Assembly: GCF_024509555.1 (NCBI RefSeq)
Contig: NZ_JAMWEL010000005.1
Span: forward strand, 42,280 to 106,279
Direction of reading: 5' to 3'
DNA length: 64,000 nucleotides
Source of the DNA: Streptococcus suis
GTDB lineage: Bacteria; Bacillota; Bacilli; Lactobacillales; Streptococcaceae
The notes beneath the pieces were generated by a model. The model did no database searches and was not told the DNA's origin. It worked only from the letters and a program-made list of their open reading frames with translations. Position 1 is the stretch's first letter, and the number at the start of each line of letters is the position of its first letter. Shown in pieces: positions 42,298 to 53,954 of the stretch. The position numbers were made by a program, and so were the translations under genes.

Positions 42298-43548
42298 ATG
42301 ATTACAGCAAAAAATGTAGAACAGGCATATGAAGTTCTAAAGAGGGTAGTTGTCCGAACTCCCCTGGATTACAGTCGTTATTTATCCGAAAAATATGGTG
42401 CGACCGTCTATATCAAACGTGAGAATGAGCAGCGGGTTCGCTCCTTTAAGATTCGTGGAGCATACTATGCGATTTCACAATTGTCTGATGAAGAAAAATC
42501 ACTAGGGGTAGTCTGTGCCTCGGCGGGTAACCATGCCCAAGGTGTTGCCTATACATGTCAAGAAATGCAGATTCCTGCGACAATCTTTATGCCGATTACA
42601 ACCCCCCAGCAAAAGATTGGACAGGTTCGTTTCTTCGGTGGAGATTTTGTTGATATTCGTTTAGTAGGCGATACTTTTGATGAATCTGCCCAAGCAGCAC
42701 AAGAGTTTACAAAAGAGAGTGGAAAAACTTTTATTGATCCATTTGATGATGCCAATGTACAAGCTGGTCAAGGTACAGTAGCCTACGAAATCTTAGAAGA
42801 AGCTGAGGAGCAGTCCGTTAGTTTTGATCAAATCCTTGTGCCAGTAGGCGGAGGTGGATTGGTTGCCGGAGTCTCTGCATTCTTGAAAGAAAATGCTCCT
42901 GAAATTAAGATTATCGGCGTTGAAGCCAACGGTGCCCGTTCCATGAAGGCAGCCTTTGATAAGGGACGTCCTATCAAATTGGCGAGCATTGATAAGTTTG
43001 CGGACGGTATTGCTGTTCAAAAGGTTGGGGCTTCAACCTATGAAGTAGCTCGCAAACATGTCGATAAGCTGATTGGTGTTGACGAGGGATGGATTTCAGC
43101 GACCATTTTGGATCTCTATTCTAAGCTCGGAATTGTTGCAGAGCCAGCTGGTGCAGCTACGGTGGCAGCCTTAGAAGTCATCAAAGATAAGATTAAGGGG
43201 CAGACGATCTGCTGTATCATTTCAGGCGGAAATAATGACATCAACCGTATGCCGGAAATGGAAGAAAGGGCTCTTATTTATGAGGGAATTAAACATTACT
43301 TTGTAGTGAATTTCCCACAACGCCCGGGTGCCTTGCGTGAATTTGTAAATGATATTTTAGGACCTAATGATGATATTACTCGCTTTGAGTACATCAAACG
43401 TGCCAATAAAGGTACTGGTCCAGTCTTGATCGGGATTGCTTTGGGCAATAAGGAAGATTATGTCCAATTTCTTTCTCGCCTAGAAGATTTCGATCCTCAG
43501 TATATCAATCTTCATGAAAATGATTCGCTTTATAAAATGCTAGTATAG
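42298..43548 (+). CDS. ilvA: Threonine dehydratase (biosynthetic)
   Basis: The 416-residue PLP enzyme turns threonine into 2-ketobutyrate for isoleucine. The PLP Lys is in RVRSFKIRGAYYAISQ (about residue 50), the glycine-rich phosphate loop is VPVGGGGLVAG near 185, and ISGGNNDINRMPEMEER follows. The C-terminal part (about 335-416) is the single ACT-like regulatory domain of the short Firmicutes form. It has its own promoter, separated from ilvC by the hairpin array and a terminator. Confidence 0.95.
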   Translation: MITAKNVEQAYEVLKRVVVRTPLDYSRYLSEKYGATVYIKRENEQRVRSFKIRGAYYAISQLSDEEKSLGVVCASAGNHAQGVAYTCQEMQIPATIFMPITTPQQKIGQVRFFGGDFVDIRLVGDTFDESAQAAQEFTKESGKTFIDPFDDANVQAGQGTVAYEILEEAEEQSVSFDQILVPVGGGGLVAGVSAFLKENAPEIKIIGVEANGARSMKAAFDKGRPIKLASIDKFADGIAVQKVGASTYEVARKHVDKLIGVDEGWISATILDLYSKLGIVAEPAGAATVAALEVIKDKIKGQTICCIISGGNNDINRMPEMEERALIYEGIKHYFVVNFPQRPGALREFVNDILGPNDDITRFEYIKRANKGTGPVLIGIALGNKEDYVQFLSRLEDFDPQYINLHENDSLYKMLV

Positions 43549-43557
43549 GAGGTAGGT

Positions 43558-44463
43558 ATGGTTCTTGGTCCAATAATTTTTATTGTTAGTTTCTTATTTG
43601 TTGTATTGCTTACCTTGGTTTTAGTTGTTTCGGGGCTATATGTGGTCAAGCAGCAAACAGTTGCTATTGTAGAGCGGTTTGGGAAGTACCAAAAAACTTC
43701 TACCTCAGGGATTAACTTTAAGATTCCTTTTGGGGTAGATGTCATTGCGGCTCGTATCCAATTGCGGATGCTGCAGAGTGAGATTGTGGTGGAAACCAAG
43801 ACCCAGGATAATGTCTTTGTAACCATGAATGTGGCTACGCAGTATCGTGTCAATGAAAATAATGTCACAGATGCTTACTACAAACTCATGCATCCAGAGG
43901 CTCAGATTAAATCCTATATCGAAGATGCCCTGCGCTCTTCGGTGCCTAAGTTGACCTTGGATGAACTTTTTGAGAAAAAAGATGAAATCGCCCTGGAAGT
44001 ACAAAAACAGGTCGCAGAAGAGATGTCGACTTACGGTTATGTCATTGTCAAGACCTTGATTACCAAGGTTGAACCAGATGCCGAGGTTAAGCAATCAATG
44101 AATGAAATCAACGCAGCTCAGCGGAAACGGGTTGCGGCCCAAGAATTGGCAGAAGCCGATAAGATTAAAATAGTTACTGCTGCTGAAGCAGAGGCTGAAA
44201 AAGACCGCCTACATGGCGTGGGGATTGCACAACAACGGAAGGCTATTGTAGATGGTTTGGCGGACTCTATTCGTGAATTGAAAGAGTCCAACATCAGTAT
44301 GACGGAAGAGCAGATTATGTCTATCCTATTGACCAACCAATACTTGGATACATTAAATAATTTTGCACAAGGAGGTAATCAAACAATCTTTTTACCAGCT
44401 AATGCTGGTGGAGTAGAAGATGTTCGTACACAAATATTGTCTGCTTTACAGGTAAAAAAATGA
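43558..44463 (+). CDS. SPFH/band 7 (stomatin-prohibitin) membrane protein
   Basis: The 301-residue protein has one N-terminal membrane helix (residues 5-28) and then a band 7 domain (VKQQTVAIVERFGKYQKTSTSGINFKIPFGVDVIAARIQLR). A long coiled-coil region at about 175-235 (AQRKRVAAQELAEADKIKIVTAAEAEAEKDRLHG) drives oligomer formation. It resembles QmcA/HflK-type scaffolds of membrane microdomains. It begins 9 bp after ilvA and may share its transcript. There is no NfeD partner beside it. Confidence 0.9.
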   Translation: MVLGPIIFIVSFLFVVLLTLVLVVSGLYVVKQQTVAIVERFGKYQKTSTSGINFKIPFGVDVIAARIQLRMLQSEIVVETKTQDNVFVTMNVATQYRVNENNVTDAYYKLMHPEAQIKSYIEDALRSSVPKLTLDELFEKKDEIALEVQKQVAEEMSTYGYVIVKTLITKVEPDAEVKQSMNEINAAQRKRVAAQELAEADKIKIVTAAEAEAEKDRLHGVGIAQQRKAIVDGLADSIRELKESNISMTEEQIMSILLTNQYLDTLNNFAQGGNQTIFLPANAGGVEDVRTQILSALQVKK

Positions 44464-44483
44464 GTAAAAAACGAACATTTTAC

Positions 44484-44513
44484 TTGACAAGTCAAAGCGA
44501 TTTATACTATACT
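44484..44513 (+). promoter_or_regulatory. Promoter of the 69-residue gene
   Basis: TTGACA (44484-44489), an 18-bp spacer and TATACT (44508-44513). The -35 is part of the inverted repeat TTGAC-AA-GTCAA. Confidence 0.8.
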
Positions 44514-44546
44514 AAATTGCACGAATAAAAAGGAAAGGGGCTCATT

Positions 44547-44756
44547 ATGACTAGTTACGAAAAAGTTGCCGCTGTTGTCGGCTGGGTACGCGAAAAGAAA
44601 ATCACAGGCTACCGTATCTCTAAAGAAACTAATGCTCGTGAAATGTCAGTTATCGCTCTTGCACAAGGACGCGCTAAAATTGACAATATCTCATTTGCTA
44701 CTGCCTTGGGTTTGATTGATTTTTACGATAAAAACCACAAGAAATTTGAAAACTAA
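44547..44756 (+). CDS. Small HTH-like conserved protein, 69 residues
   Basis: AAAGGAAAGGGG precedes the ATG. The protein reads YEKVAAVVGWVREKKITGYRISKETNAREMSVIALAQGRAKIDNISFATALGLIDFYDKN. The middle resembles a helix-turn-helix (YRISKETNAREMSVIALAQGR) similar in plan to small phage-type Cro proteins. I know no assigned function. The strong consensus promoter, good RBS and terminator show that it is expressed as a single-gene transcript. Confidence 0.75.
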   Translation: MTSYEKVAAVVGWVREKKITGYRISKETNAREMSVIALAQGRAKIDNISFATALGLIDFYDKNHKKFEN

Positions 44757-44788
44757 TCTAAATAATCATTTTATTTAGAATATTTACT

Positions 44789-44815
44789 GAGAAGACCGTT
44801 TGGTCTTCTTTTTTT
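44789..44815 (+). terminator. Terminator of the 69-residue gene
   Basis: GAGAAGACC and GGTCTTCTT pair around GTTT, followed by TTTTTTG. Confidence 0.85.
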
Positions 44816-44825
44816 GTTTCAAAAA

Positions 44826-44856
44826 AACCTTACCAGCTTCAAAAGCTGGTAAGGTT
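44826..44856 (-). terminator. Terminator of the amino-acid ABC operon
   Basis: The 14-bp perfect stem AACCTTACCAGCTT/AAGCTGGTAAGGTT is followed on the minus strand by TTTTTG. Confidence 0.85.
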
Positions 44857-44877
44857 GCTATCTATAGGTGTGAAAGC

Positions 44878-45621
44878 TTATCCTAAAAAACGCTGCAGGA
44901 ATTCGCGGGTCCGCTCTTCTTGTGGATTTTCAAAGAGTTGTTGAGGTGTGCCTTCTTCGGCGATGACACCCTTGTCCATAAAGATGACACGGTCTGAAAC
45001 ATCACGGGCAAATTCCATTTCGTGCGTCACGATGATCATGGTCAAGCCGGACTTGGCAAGGTCCTGCATGGTTTTGAGTACCTCTCCGACCATTTCAGGG
45101 TCAAGAGCAGAAGTTGGCTCATCAAAGAGAATGACTTCTGGATCCACGGATAAGGCACGGGCAATAGCTACCCGTTGTTTTTGACCACCAGAGAGTTGGC
45201 TTGGTTTGGCCTGCCAGTACTGCTCAGTCATACCGACCTTATTGAGGTTTTCTTTGGCGATTTTTTCAGCTTCTGCACGATCGCGTTTTAATACAGTAGT
45301 TTGTGCCACGATGGCATTTTCCAAGACATTGAGGTTGTTAAAAAGGTTAAAGGATTGGAAAACCATACCTAGTTTTTCACGGTATGTAGTCAAATCATAG
45401 CCTTTGGCCAATACATCTTGGCCATGGTAGAGGATTTGTCCTTCAGTTGGTGTCTCTAAAAGGTTGATGGAACGAAGGAAAGTTGATTTTCCAGAACCAG
45501 AGGATCCGATAATGGAAATGACTTCACCTTTTTCGACATTAACTGAGATATCCTTTAGGACCTGGTTTTGTCCATAGGATTTTTTTAGGTTTTTAATTTC
45601 AAGAATGATGTTCTTAGTCAT
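44878..45621 (-). CDS. Polar amino-acid ABC transporter ATP-binding protein
   Basis: The start at 45621 ([18 protein letters not shown]) overlaps the upstream gene by 8 bp; 247 residues. Walker A is GSSGSGKST, the signature [15 protein letters not shown], Walker [13 protein letters not shown] and the switch His is in VTHEM. It belongs to the PAAT group (GlnQ/ArtP-like). It forms one importer with the fused binding protein-permease encoded just upstream. Glutamine, glutamate or arginine are likely substrates; sequence alone does not choose. Confidence 0.93.
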   Translation of the reverse strand: MTKNIILEIKNLKKSYGQNQVLKDISVNVEKGEVISIIGSSGSGKSTFLRSINLLETPTEGQILYHGQDVLAKGYDLTTYREKLGMVFQSFNLFNNLNVLENAIVAQTTVLKRDRAEAEKIAKENLNKVGMTEQYWQAKPSQLSGGQKQRVAIARALSVDPEVILFDEPTSALDPEMVGEVLKTMQDLAKSGLTMIIVTHEMEFARDVSDRVIFMDKGVIAEEGTPQQLFENPQEERTREFLQRFLG

Positions 45622-47179
45622 GAGGCACCTCGATTTGCATTTGGTTGGCACCAGTTGTATAGGTGTCTGTGTCAAAGCGTTTTTCAACTGCTCGCAAGAT
45701 GCGTGTCACAGTGAAAGTCAAGATAAAGTAAATAATGGCAATGACGGTAAAGGTTTGGAAGTACTGGTAGGTTTGTGTCGCTACGGTATTTCCTGAGAAG
45801 TATAGTTCTACAACGGAAATAACGTTCAATACAGAAGTATCCTTGATATTGATGACGAACTCATTACCAGTAGCTGGGAGGATATTGCGAATAACCTGAG
45901 GCAAAACAATCTTGCGCATGGTCTGGTTGTGGGTAAATCCAAGAGCTGTAGCAGCTTCGAATTGTCCCTTATCAACGGCGAAGATACCACCGCGGACAAT
46001 CTCACTCATGTAGGCACCGGTATTGATGGATACGATGAAAATGGCAGCGAGGGTACGGTCAAGGTTAAGACCGAAGGCTTGGGCAGTACCGTAGTAGATA
46101 ACCATGGATTGTACGATCATTGGAGTACCACGGAAAATTTCAATATAGATAGTAATGAACCAACCGAAAACTTTTTGACCGATTGCAAGGGCCTTGTTAG
46201 CAGCTTTTGGCGCAGTGCGGAAAACACCAATCAATAGACCAATGGCTGTACCGATAATGGTACCTAAGATGGAAATAAGCAAGGTCATTCCAGTACCACG
46301 AAGCAATTGCTGCCAGTTGTTTACAACAATATTCCAAACTTGGGCAATGAAACTTGGGGTTTCCCCTTCGCTGGTTTCTTCAGCAGGTTGATTTTCAATC
46401 ATATTGTCCATGAGGGCGATTTGGTCCTCTTCAGAAATGCCTGCAAGAACTTCGTTGACCTGGTTGATTCGGTTGTCGTCCTTACGCATACCTACCGCGA
46501 TGGTCACATCTTCTGCATTGGTCGTAAAGCCGTCAGACAATTCGACCATTTTAAAAACAGAGTTTGCAGCTTCAGCTGTACGGGCTTCTGGACGTTCTGA
46601 GACGTAGGCATCGATAATACCTGATTCTAAGGCTTGGCGAATCTGAGAAAAATCCCCCATGGCTGTCTGCTTGTTTGCACCTTGAATTTGGTCAATCAAG
46701 TCGTATAGGTAAACTCCTTGCTGGGCAGTAATTTTTGCACCAGCAAAATCAGCTAGACTGCTTGCGTTGGCGTATTCACTGTCCGAACGAACCACAAGAG
46801 TTGGAATCGAGGTGTAGTAGCTATCTGAGAAGGCAATCTCTTTTTTTCGTTCTTCGGTCGGGCTCATACCAGCGACAATCATGTCGATTTTGCCAGAAGT
46901 AAGAGCAGGGACAAGTCCTTCCCATTTTGTTTTAACAACCAAAAGTTCCTTGTCTAGTGATGCTGCAATTTTTTTGGCAATCTGCACATCGTAGCCGTTG
47001 GCATACTGGTTGGTTCCTTCAATCGGGACAGCTCCATTGCTGTTGTCCTCTTGAGTCCAGTTGAATGGTGCATAAGCTGCCTCCATACCGACCCGAAGGT
47101 ATTCATCTGCCTTAACACCGGTTGCCATAGAAAAGACAGCAATTAGTGTCAGCAGAAATATGCTAAGTTTATGTTTCAT
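45614..47179 (-). CDS. Amino-acid ABC transporter, fused substrate-binding protein and permease
   Basis: The 521-residue fusion has a signal peptide ending near [12 protein letters not shown], then a periplasmic-type amino-acid-binding domain (about 25-270, [47 protein letters not shown]). A HisM-type permease follows (about 300-510), with the EAA-like loop [35 protein letters not shown]. Fusions of this type are common in streptococci and lactococci (GlnP-like). Upstream is a small palindrome ATGGT-ATTAC-ACCAT (47196-47210), possibly an operator, and a weak CodY-like match (47218-47232, 11 of 15). Confidence 0.93.
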   Translation of the reverse strand: MKHKLSIFLLTLIAVFSMATGVKADEYLRVGMEAAYAPFNWTQEDNSNGAVPIEGTNQYANGYDVQIAKKIAASLDKELLVVKTKWEGLVPALTSGKIDMIVAGMSPTEERKKEIAFSDSYYTSIPTLVVRSDSEYANASSLADFAGAKITAQQGVYLYDLIDQIQGANKQTAMGDFSQIRQALESGIIDAYVSERPEARTAEAANSVFKMVELSDGFTTNAEDVTIAVGMRKDDNRINQVNEVLAGISEEDQIALMDNMIENQPAEETSEGETPSFIAQVWNIVVNNWQQLLRGTGMTLLISILGTIIGTAIGLLIGVFRTAPKAANKALAIGQKVFGWFITIYIEIFRGTPMIVQSMVIYYGTAQAFGLNLDRTLAAIFIVSINTGAYMSEIVRGGIFAVDKGQFEAATALGFTHNQTMRKIVLPQVIRNILPATGNEFVINIKDTSVLNVISVVELYFSGNTVATQTYQYFQTFTVIAIIYFILTFTVTRILRAVEKRFDTDTYTTGANQMQIEVPHD

Positions 47180-47195
47180 AAATTCTCCTTATTTA

Positions 47196-47210
47196 ATGGT
47201 ATTACACCAT
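47196..47210. promoter_or_regulatory. ATGGT-ATTAC-ACCAT palindrome upstream of the ABC operon
   Basis: A perfect 5-5-5 inverted repeat 17 bp from the ABC gene start. It is a possible operator or core promoter overlap; no regulator is assigned. Confidence 0.4.
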
Positions 47211-47269
47211 TTTATTAAAAATTCTGACAAATTTCAATATCCTTGAACTATCATTGTATTATTTTTTTA

Positions 47270-47278
47270 TGGTATAAT
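47270..47278 (+). promoter_or_regulatory. uppP extended -10 promoter
   Basis: TGGTATAAT 28 bp before the ATG; RBS AAAAAGGAG follows. Confidence 0.75.
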
Positions 47279-47306
47279 AATTAGAATTGATAAAAAGGAG
47301 TTTATT

Positions 47307-48143
47307 ATGATTTTGGAATTGTTGAAAGCCATATTTTTAGGCATTGTTGAAGGAATTACAGAGTGGTTGCCTGTATCTTCAACAGGTCACTTGATTTTAT
47401 TTCAGGAATTCGTGAAGTTGAACCAATCTGAAAATTTTTTAGAAATGTTTAATATTGTTATCCAGTTGGGTGCTATTCTAGCGGTGATGACCATTTATTT
47501 TGAGCGCTTGAATCCCTTTCAGCCAGGGAAGACAAAACATGATGTTCAATTGACTTGGCAACTCTGGGCGAAAGTTGTGATTGCCTGTATTCCTTCCATT
47601 TTAATTGCTGTACCTTTAGATAGTTGGTTTGAAGCACATTTTAACTTCATGGTGCCTATTGCCATTGCCTTGATTGTTTATGGTGTTGCCTTTATTTGGA
47701 TTGAAAATCGAAACAAAGATGTAAAACCCCAGGTGACAGACCTATCTAAAATGTCTTATAAAACCGCTCTTCTCATCGGTTGTTTCCAAGTTTTAAGTAT
47801 TGTTCCAGGAACCAGTCGTTCTGGGGCTACTATCCTTGGAGCAATCATTCTTGGGACTAGTCGAACAGTCGCAGCTGACTTTACCTTCTTCCTCGGCATT
47901 CCGACTATGTTTGGTTACAGTGGTTTGAAAGCCGTAAAATACTTCTTGGATGGCAACAGCTTGACACTTGATCAAATAATAATTCTACTTGTTGCAAGTT
48001 TGACAGCCTATTTGGTATCATTGGTCGTTATTCGCTTCTTGACGGATTTTGTGAAGAAAAATGACTTCACAGTATTTGGATATTATCGCATTATTTTGGG
48101 AGCTATTTTGTTAGTATACTCCTTTGTTACATTTTTGTTTTAA
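47307..48143 (+). CDS. uppP: Undecaprenyl-diphosphatase
   Basis: The 278-residue BacA-type membrane phosphatase recycles the lipid carrier of wall synthesis and gives basal bacitracin tolerance. The catalytic motifs are [18 protein letters not shown] (residues about 13-30) and [20 protein letters not shown] (about 165-185). Seven to eight membrane helices are visible. It is monocistronic, just upstream of mecA. Confidence 0.96.
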   Translation: MILELLKAIFLGIVEGITEWLPVSSTGHLILFQEFVKLNQSENFLEMFNIVIQLGAILAVMTIYFERLNPFQPGKTKHDVQLTWQLWAKVVIACIPSILIAVPLDSWFEAHFNFMVPIAIALIVYGVAFIWIENRNKDVKPQVTDLSKMSYKTALLIGCFQVLSIVPGTSRSGATILGAIILGTSRTVAADFTFFLGIPTMFGYSGLKAVKYFLDGNSLTLDQIIILLVASLTAYLVSLVVIRFLTDFVKKNDFTVFGYYRIILGAILLVYSFVTFLF

Positions 48144-48144
48144 G

Positions 48145-48167
48145 AGCAGGGCAACCTGCTTTTCTTT
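48145..48167 (+). terminator. uppP terminator
   Basis: AGCAGG-GCAA-CCTGCT followed by TTTCTTTTG. It begins 2 bp after the stop codon. Confidence 0.75.
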
Positions 48168-48195
48168 TGTTTTTCAAGCGGTCATTTAGTATAAT
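48167..48195 (+). promoter_or_regulatory. mecA promoter
   Basis: TTGTTT (48167-48172), a 17-bp spacer and TATAAT (48190-48195), overlapping the tail of the uppP terminator. Confidence 0.75.
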
Positions 48196-48267
48196 GGAAT
48201 GAGATATGTATGAGTATTGAAAATGGATGGTAAAATTTTAGAAAATCATTCATTGTATGAGGTAATT

Positions 48268-48984
48268 ATGAAAGTAAAACAAATAAGTGATTCAACATTG
48301 AAGATTACAATTAAAATGGATGATTTAGAAGAAAGAGGGATGGAACTCTCGGACTTCTTGATTCCTCAAGAAAAGACGGAAGAATTTTTCTATTCTGTTT
48401 TGGAAGAATTGGACCTACCCTTAACATTTCGTGAGAGCGGTATGCTTAGTTTCAGAGTAACGCCAAAACCAGACAGAGTGGATATTTTTGTGACAAAGTC
48501 AGATTTGGATCAAAATTTAAACTTTGATGAGTTTACAGATTTGTCAGATTTTGGAGATGTTTCTAGTATGTCTCCGGATGAATTTTTTAAGAGTTTAGAG
48601 CAGACTGTTCGAGAGAAAAGTTCAAAAGATATGGCTGCTGTTCGTCACTTAGAGGAAGTTGAGGAGGCTGAGGAAGAAGAGGAGCCTCAAGAACCTTATA
48701 TTTATTATATTTTAGAATTTGACGACATAGAGGAAGTTTTAACATTTGTAGGTTCGATTGACTATCCAATTGAAGAGTCGGAACTATATAAATTGGACAA
48801 GCGTTATTATATGACTGTTTTAATCAAGACTGAGCACCGTTCAAAACGCTATCCAGAATACTTACTCTCAAGAATGTTAGAGTTTACAAATGATAGCAAA
48901 TTAACGCGTCCTTATCTTCAGGAACATGGTCATGTGCTTGTACCAATTGCCGCCATTGACGAGCTTAGAAAGGTTTCGCTATAA
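48268..48984 (+). CDS. mecA: Adaptor protein MecA
   Basis: The start at 48268 (MKVKQISDSTLKITIKMDDLEERG) has TGAGGT 5 nt before it; upstream in-frame Mets lack an RBS. 238 residues. The N-terminal domain binds substrates such as ComX/ComW-type competence factors; the C-terminal domain (about 145-238) docks on ClpC for ClpCP degradation. A very acidic linker (EEVEEAEEEEEPQ) joins them. It overlaps rgpG by one base (TAATG). Confidence 0.93.
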   Translation: MKVKQISDSTLKITIKMDDLEERGMELSDFLIPQEKTEEFFYSVLEELDLPLTFRESGMLSFRVTPKPDRVDIFVTKSDLDQNLNFDEFTDLSDFGDVSSMSPDEFFKSLEQTVREKSSKDMAAVRHLEEVEEAEEEEEPQEPYIYYILEFDDIEEVLTFVGSIDYPIEESELYKLDKRYYMTVLIKTEHRSKRYPEYLLSRMLEFTNDSKLTRPYLQEHGHVLVPIAAIDELRKVSL

Positions 48985-50168
48985 TGATTCCTTTCGCATT
49001 AAAGTACATCATGGTCATCATTACAACCATGGTTGTTTCAGCGATTATCACACCATTAGTTCGATTCTTATCTTTCAGAGTTGGTGCAGTCGATCATCCA
49101 AATGCCCGTCGTATTAATAAAGTACCCATGCCTTCTGCGGGAGGCCTTGCAATTTTCATTTCCTTTACCTTAGCTGCCATATGGTTCTTGCCAGGTATTG
49201 TGACACATGTCAGTTATCATGGTACCTATTTTGACTACATTTGGCCTCTTATTTTAGCATCAGTAATCATTGTAGTTACTGGATATATTGATGATGTAAA
49301 AGAATTGACACCGGCTCCTAAGATGCTAGGGATTGTAATTGCTGCCTCTATTATCTGGTTCTGTACGGAATTTCATTTTGATAGTTTCAAGATTCCGTTT
49401 GGTGGTCCCTTTATTATCTTTCCGGAATGGCTCTCCTTTTTTCTAACTGTACTGTGGATTGTTGCTATAACTAATGCCGTTAATTTGATCGATGGTCTAG
49501 ATGGTTTAGTTTCTGGGGTGTCGATTATCTCCTTGACGACAATGGGAATTGTTTCCTACTTTTTCCTCCATGATAGCAATATCTTTTTGACCTTGACTAT
49601 TTTTATTCTGGTAGCGGCTATTATCGGTTTTCTGCCTTATAATTATAATCCGGCGATTATCTATCTGGGTGATACAGGTGCCTTGTTTATCGGATTCATG
49701 ATTGGTGTGCTGTCGTTGCAAGGCTTGAAAAATTCTACGGCAGTAGCAGTAGTGACCCCTATGATTATCCTGGGAGTACCGATTACAGATACGGTTATGG
49801 CTATTATCCGCCGTAAGTTATCTGGTCGAAAGATTTCTGAGGCAGACCGGATGCACTTGCATCACCGACTCTTATCTTTAGGATTGACACATAGGGGAAC
49901 AGTATTGGTCATTTATGCCATTTCCTTTATTTTTTCATTGACCTCTCTTTTGCTGAATGTTTCCAGTCGAGTAGGTGGGGTTTTATTAGTCTTAACAATG
50001 GGGCTAGGTGTTGAAATTCTAAGTGAGTTAATTGGTATTTTTGGCGAAAATCGTACCCCACTGTTAAATCTCCTTCGTTTCATTGGAAATAGTAGTTACC
50101 GTCAAGAATCAATAGCTAATTTTAAAGAAAAACGGGCAATTTGTCGCCATTCAAAAAAAAGAAAATAA
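48984..50168 (+). CDS. rgpG: Undecaprenyl-phosphate GlcNAc-1-phosphate transferase (RgpG/TagO-like)
   Basis: The 394-residue polytopic enzyme of the MraY/WecA family loads the first sugar phosphate onto the lipid carrier for rhamnose wall polysaccharide. Motifs: DHPNARRINKVPMPSAGGLAIF (residues about 33-54), the catalytic NAVNLIDGLDGLVSG near 155, YLGDTGALFIGFMIG near 225 and MHLHHRLLSLGLTHRG near 290. The mecA-rgpG linkage is shared with other streptococci. It ends at a terminator that abuts the suf promoter. Confidence 0.93.
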   Translation: MIPFALKYIMVIITTMVVSAIITPLVRFLSFRVGAVDHPNARRINKVPMPSAGGLAIFISFTLAAIWFLPGIVTHVSYHGTYFDYIWPLILASVIIVVTGYIDDVKELTPAPKMLGIVIAASIIWFCTEFHFDSFKIPFGGPFIIFPEWLSFFLTVLWIVAITNAVNLIDGLDGLVSGVSIISLTTMGIVSYFFLHDSNIFLTLTIFILVAAIIGFLPYNYNPAIIYLGDTGALFIGFMIGVLSLQGLKNSTAVAVVTPMIILGVPITDTVMAIIRRKLSGRKISEADRMHLHHRLLSLGLTHRGTVLVIYAISFIFSLTSLLLNVSSRVGGVLLVLTMGLGVEILSELIGIFGENRTPLLNLLRFIGNSSYRQESIANFKEKRAICRHSKKRK

Positions 50169-50188
50169 GAATCTTTCTAAACAAGATA

Positions 50189-50209
50189 AGAGCCGTCAGG
50201 CTCTTTTTT
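50189..50209 (+). terminator. Terminator of mecA-rgpG
   Basis: AGAGCC-GTCA-GGCTCT followed by TTTTTTT; the T-run merges into the sufC -10. Confidence 0.85.
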
Positions 50210-50218
50210 TGGTATAAT
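50210..50218 (+). promoter_or_regulatory. suf operon extended -10 promoter
   Basis: TGGTATAAT starts at the last T of the preceding terminator, so the terminator and promoter are fused. Confidence 0.75.
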
Positions 50219-50247
50219 AGAAAGGATAATAAATAAAGGAGACCGAC

Positions 50248-51021
50248 ATGTCAGTATTAGAAATCAAAGACCTTCATGTGGAAATCGAAGGCAAAGAAAT
50301 CTTAAAAGGCGTCAACTTGACCCTTAAAACAGGTGAAATTGCAGCCATCATGGGACCGAATGGAACAGGGAAATCCACCCTTTCAGCAGCCATCATGGGC
50401 AATCCAAGTTATGAAGTCACCCAAGGTGAGATTTTGTTTGACGGTGTCAATATTTTAGAATTAGAAGTCGATGAGCGTGCCCGTATGGGACTTTTTCTGG
50501 CTATGCAGTACCCGTCGGAAATTCCGGGGATCACCAATGCGGAATTTCTTCGTGCCGCAATGAACGCTGGTAAGGAAGACGAAGACAAGATTTCTGTCCG
50601 TGATTTCATCACAAAGTTGGATGAAAAAATGGAACTCCTTAACATGAAAGAGGAAATGGCAGAGCGCTACCTCAACGAAGGTTTCTCAGGTGGTGAGAAA
50701 AAACGCAATGAGATTCTGCAATTACTCATGTTGGAACCAACTTTTGCCCTTCTTGATGAGATTGACTCAGGCCTGGACATCGATGCCCTTAAAGTTGTAT
50801 CGAAAGGGATCAATGCCATGCGTGGTGAGGGCTTCGGTGCTATGATTATCACCCACTACCAACGTTTGCTCAACTACATCACTCCTGATGTTGTCCATGT
50901 CATGATGGAAGGCCGTGTCGTGCTTTCAGGCGGACCAGAATTGGCGCAACGCTTGGAAAAAGAAGGATATGTCCAAGTTGCAGCAGAGCTTGGCATCGAC
51001 TACAAAGAAGATGACATTTAA
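50248..51021 (+). CDS. sufC: Iron-sulfur assembly ATPase SufC
   Basis: The 257-residue ABC-type ATPase works in the SufBCD scaffold. Walker A GPNGTGKST, signature FSGGEKKRNEILQLL (the SufC form), Walker B FALLDEIDSGLD. It is the first gene of sufC-sufD-sufS-sufU-sufB, the Firmicutes order. Confidence 0.97.
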   Translation: MSVLEIKDLHVEIEGKEILKGVNLTLKTGEIAAIMGPNGTGKSTLSAAIMGNPSYEVTQGEILFDGVNILELEVDERARMGLFLAMQYPSEIPGITNAEFLRAAMNAGKEDEDKISVRDFITKLDEKMELLNMKEEMAERYLNEGFSGGEKKRNEILQLLMLEPTFALLDEIDSGLDIDALKVVSKGINAMRGEGFGAMIITHYQRLLNYITPDVVHVMMEGRVVLSGGPELAQRLEKEGYVQVAAELGIDYKEDDI

Positions 51022-51037
51022 GTCTTTGGAGGAAGCT

Positions 51038-52300
51038 ATGACCAAAGAAAAGATTCAAGAATTTTCAGCCTTGCAGGCAGAACCAAGCTGGTTGACAGAC
51101 CTGCGCCTTAAGGCTTTTGACAAAATAGCAGAGCTGGACTTGCCGGTTATTGAGCGTGTCAAATTTCATCGTTGGAACCTTGGTGACGGAATCCTAGCCA
51201 CAAATGATGAAATCGGAGCCGTTCCAGATTTTACAGCTATCGGTGACAATCCTATGTTGGTCCAAGTTGGCAGCCAAACGGTTCTAGAGCAGTTGCCGGT
51301 TGACCTTGTAGAGAAAGGTGTAGTCTTTACAGATTTCGCATCGGCTATGGACATCATTCCAGATGTACTTGAAAAGTACCTCGGTGCTGCCGTAGCCTAC
51401 GATGAGCACAAATTAGCGGCTTACAACACAGCCTATTTTAACGCAACAGCTGTCCTCTACGTACCAGATAATGTTGAAATCGACCAGCCAGTTGAGGCCC
51501 TTTTCTACCAAGACAGCACTAGTCCAGTTGCCTTTAACAAACGCGTCCTCATCATCACTGGAAAAAATGCCAAGCTTAATTACCTGGAGCGTTTTGAAAG
51601 TTTAGGCGACGGCACAGCAGCGACTTCAGCCAATATTGTCGTGGAAGTAATCGCCCTTGCTGGTAGCCAAATCAAGTTTGCGGCCATTGACCGCCTTGGC
51701 AAGCATTTGGATACCTACCTCAACCGTCGCGGCTATCTCGGAAACGATGCAACGATTGACTGGGCGATTGGTCTGCTCAACGAAGGAAATGTGGTTGCCG
51801 ATTTGGATAGTGAATTAAAAGGAAACGGTAGCCATGCCAACCTCAAAGTTGTTGGACTGTCATCAGGTCGTCAGGTCCAAGGTGTGGATACGCGCGTGAC
51901 CAACTACGGTCATAATTCGGTCGGTCACATCCTGCAACATGGGGTTATCTTAGAAAGCGGAACCTTGACTTTTAATGGTATCGGACACATTGTTCGTGGT
52001 GCTAAAGGTGCGGATGCCCAGCAGGAAAGCCGTGTCCTCATGCTGTCTGACAAGGCTCGCTCCGATGCCAACCCAATTCTCCTTATCGATGAGAATGAGG
52101 TTACAGCTGGACACGCAGCCTCAATCGGTCAGGTGGATCCAGAAGACATGTACTACCTCATGAGTCGTGGTCTGGACCGAGCAACTGCTGAACGCTTGGT
52201 TGTTCGTGGTTTCCTTGGCGCAGTCATTACCGAAATTCCTGTCAAGGAAGTTCGTGACCAACTGATTGCCGTGATTGAAGAAAAACTAACAAAGAGATAA
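51038..52300 (+). CDS. sufD: Iron-sulfur assembly protein SufD
   Basis: The start at 51038 has GGAGGAAGCT before it; the frame is open further upstream within sufC but without an RBS. 420 residues. The beta-helix core includes VEVIALAGSQIKFAAIDRLGKHLDTYLNRRGYLGNDATIDWAIG and the C-terminal [26 protein letters not shown], shared with SufB. With SufB and SufC it forms the scaffold on which clusters are built. Confidence 0.95.
   Translation: MTKEKIQEFSALQAEPSWLTDLRLKAFDKIAELDLPVIERVKFHRWNLGDGILATNDEIGAVPDFTAIGDNPMLVQVGSQTVLEQLPVDLVEKGVVFTDFASAMDIIPDVLEKYLGAAVAYDEHKLAAYNTAYFNATAVLYVPDNVEIDQPVEALFYQDSTSPVAFNKRVLIITGKNAKLNYLERFESLGDGTAATSANIVVEVIALAGSQIKFAAIDRLGKHLDTYLNRRGYLGNDATIDWAIGLLNEGNVVADLDSELKGNGSHANLKVVGLSSGRQVQGVDTRVTNYGHNSVGHILQHGVILESGTLTFNGIGHIVRGAKGADAQQESRVLMLSDKARSDANPILLIDENEVTAGHAASIGQVDPEDMYYLMSRGLDRATAERLVVRGFLGAVITEIPVKEVRDQLIAVIEEKLTKR

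Positions 52301-53954
<1,654 letters not shown>

Noticed and set aside
45614..47179. Frameshift joining two ABC genes
   Set aside because: Binding protein-permease fusions of this layout are a normal streptococcal form; the linker is in frame and well formed.
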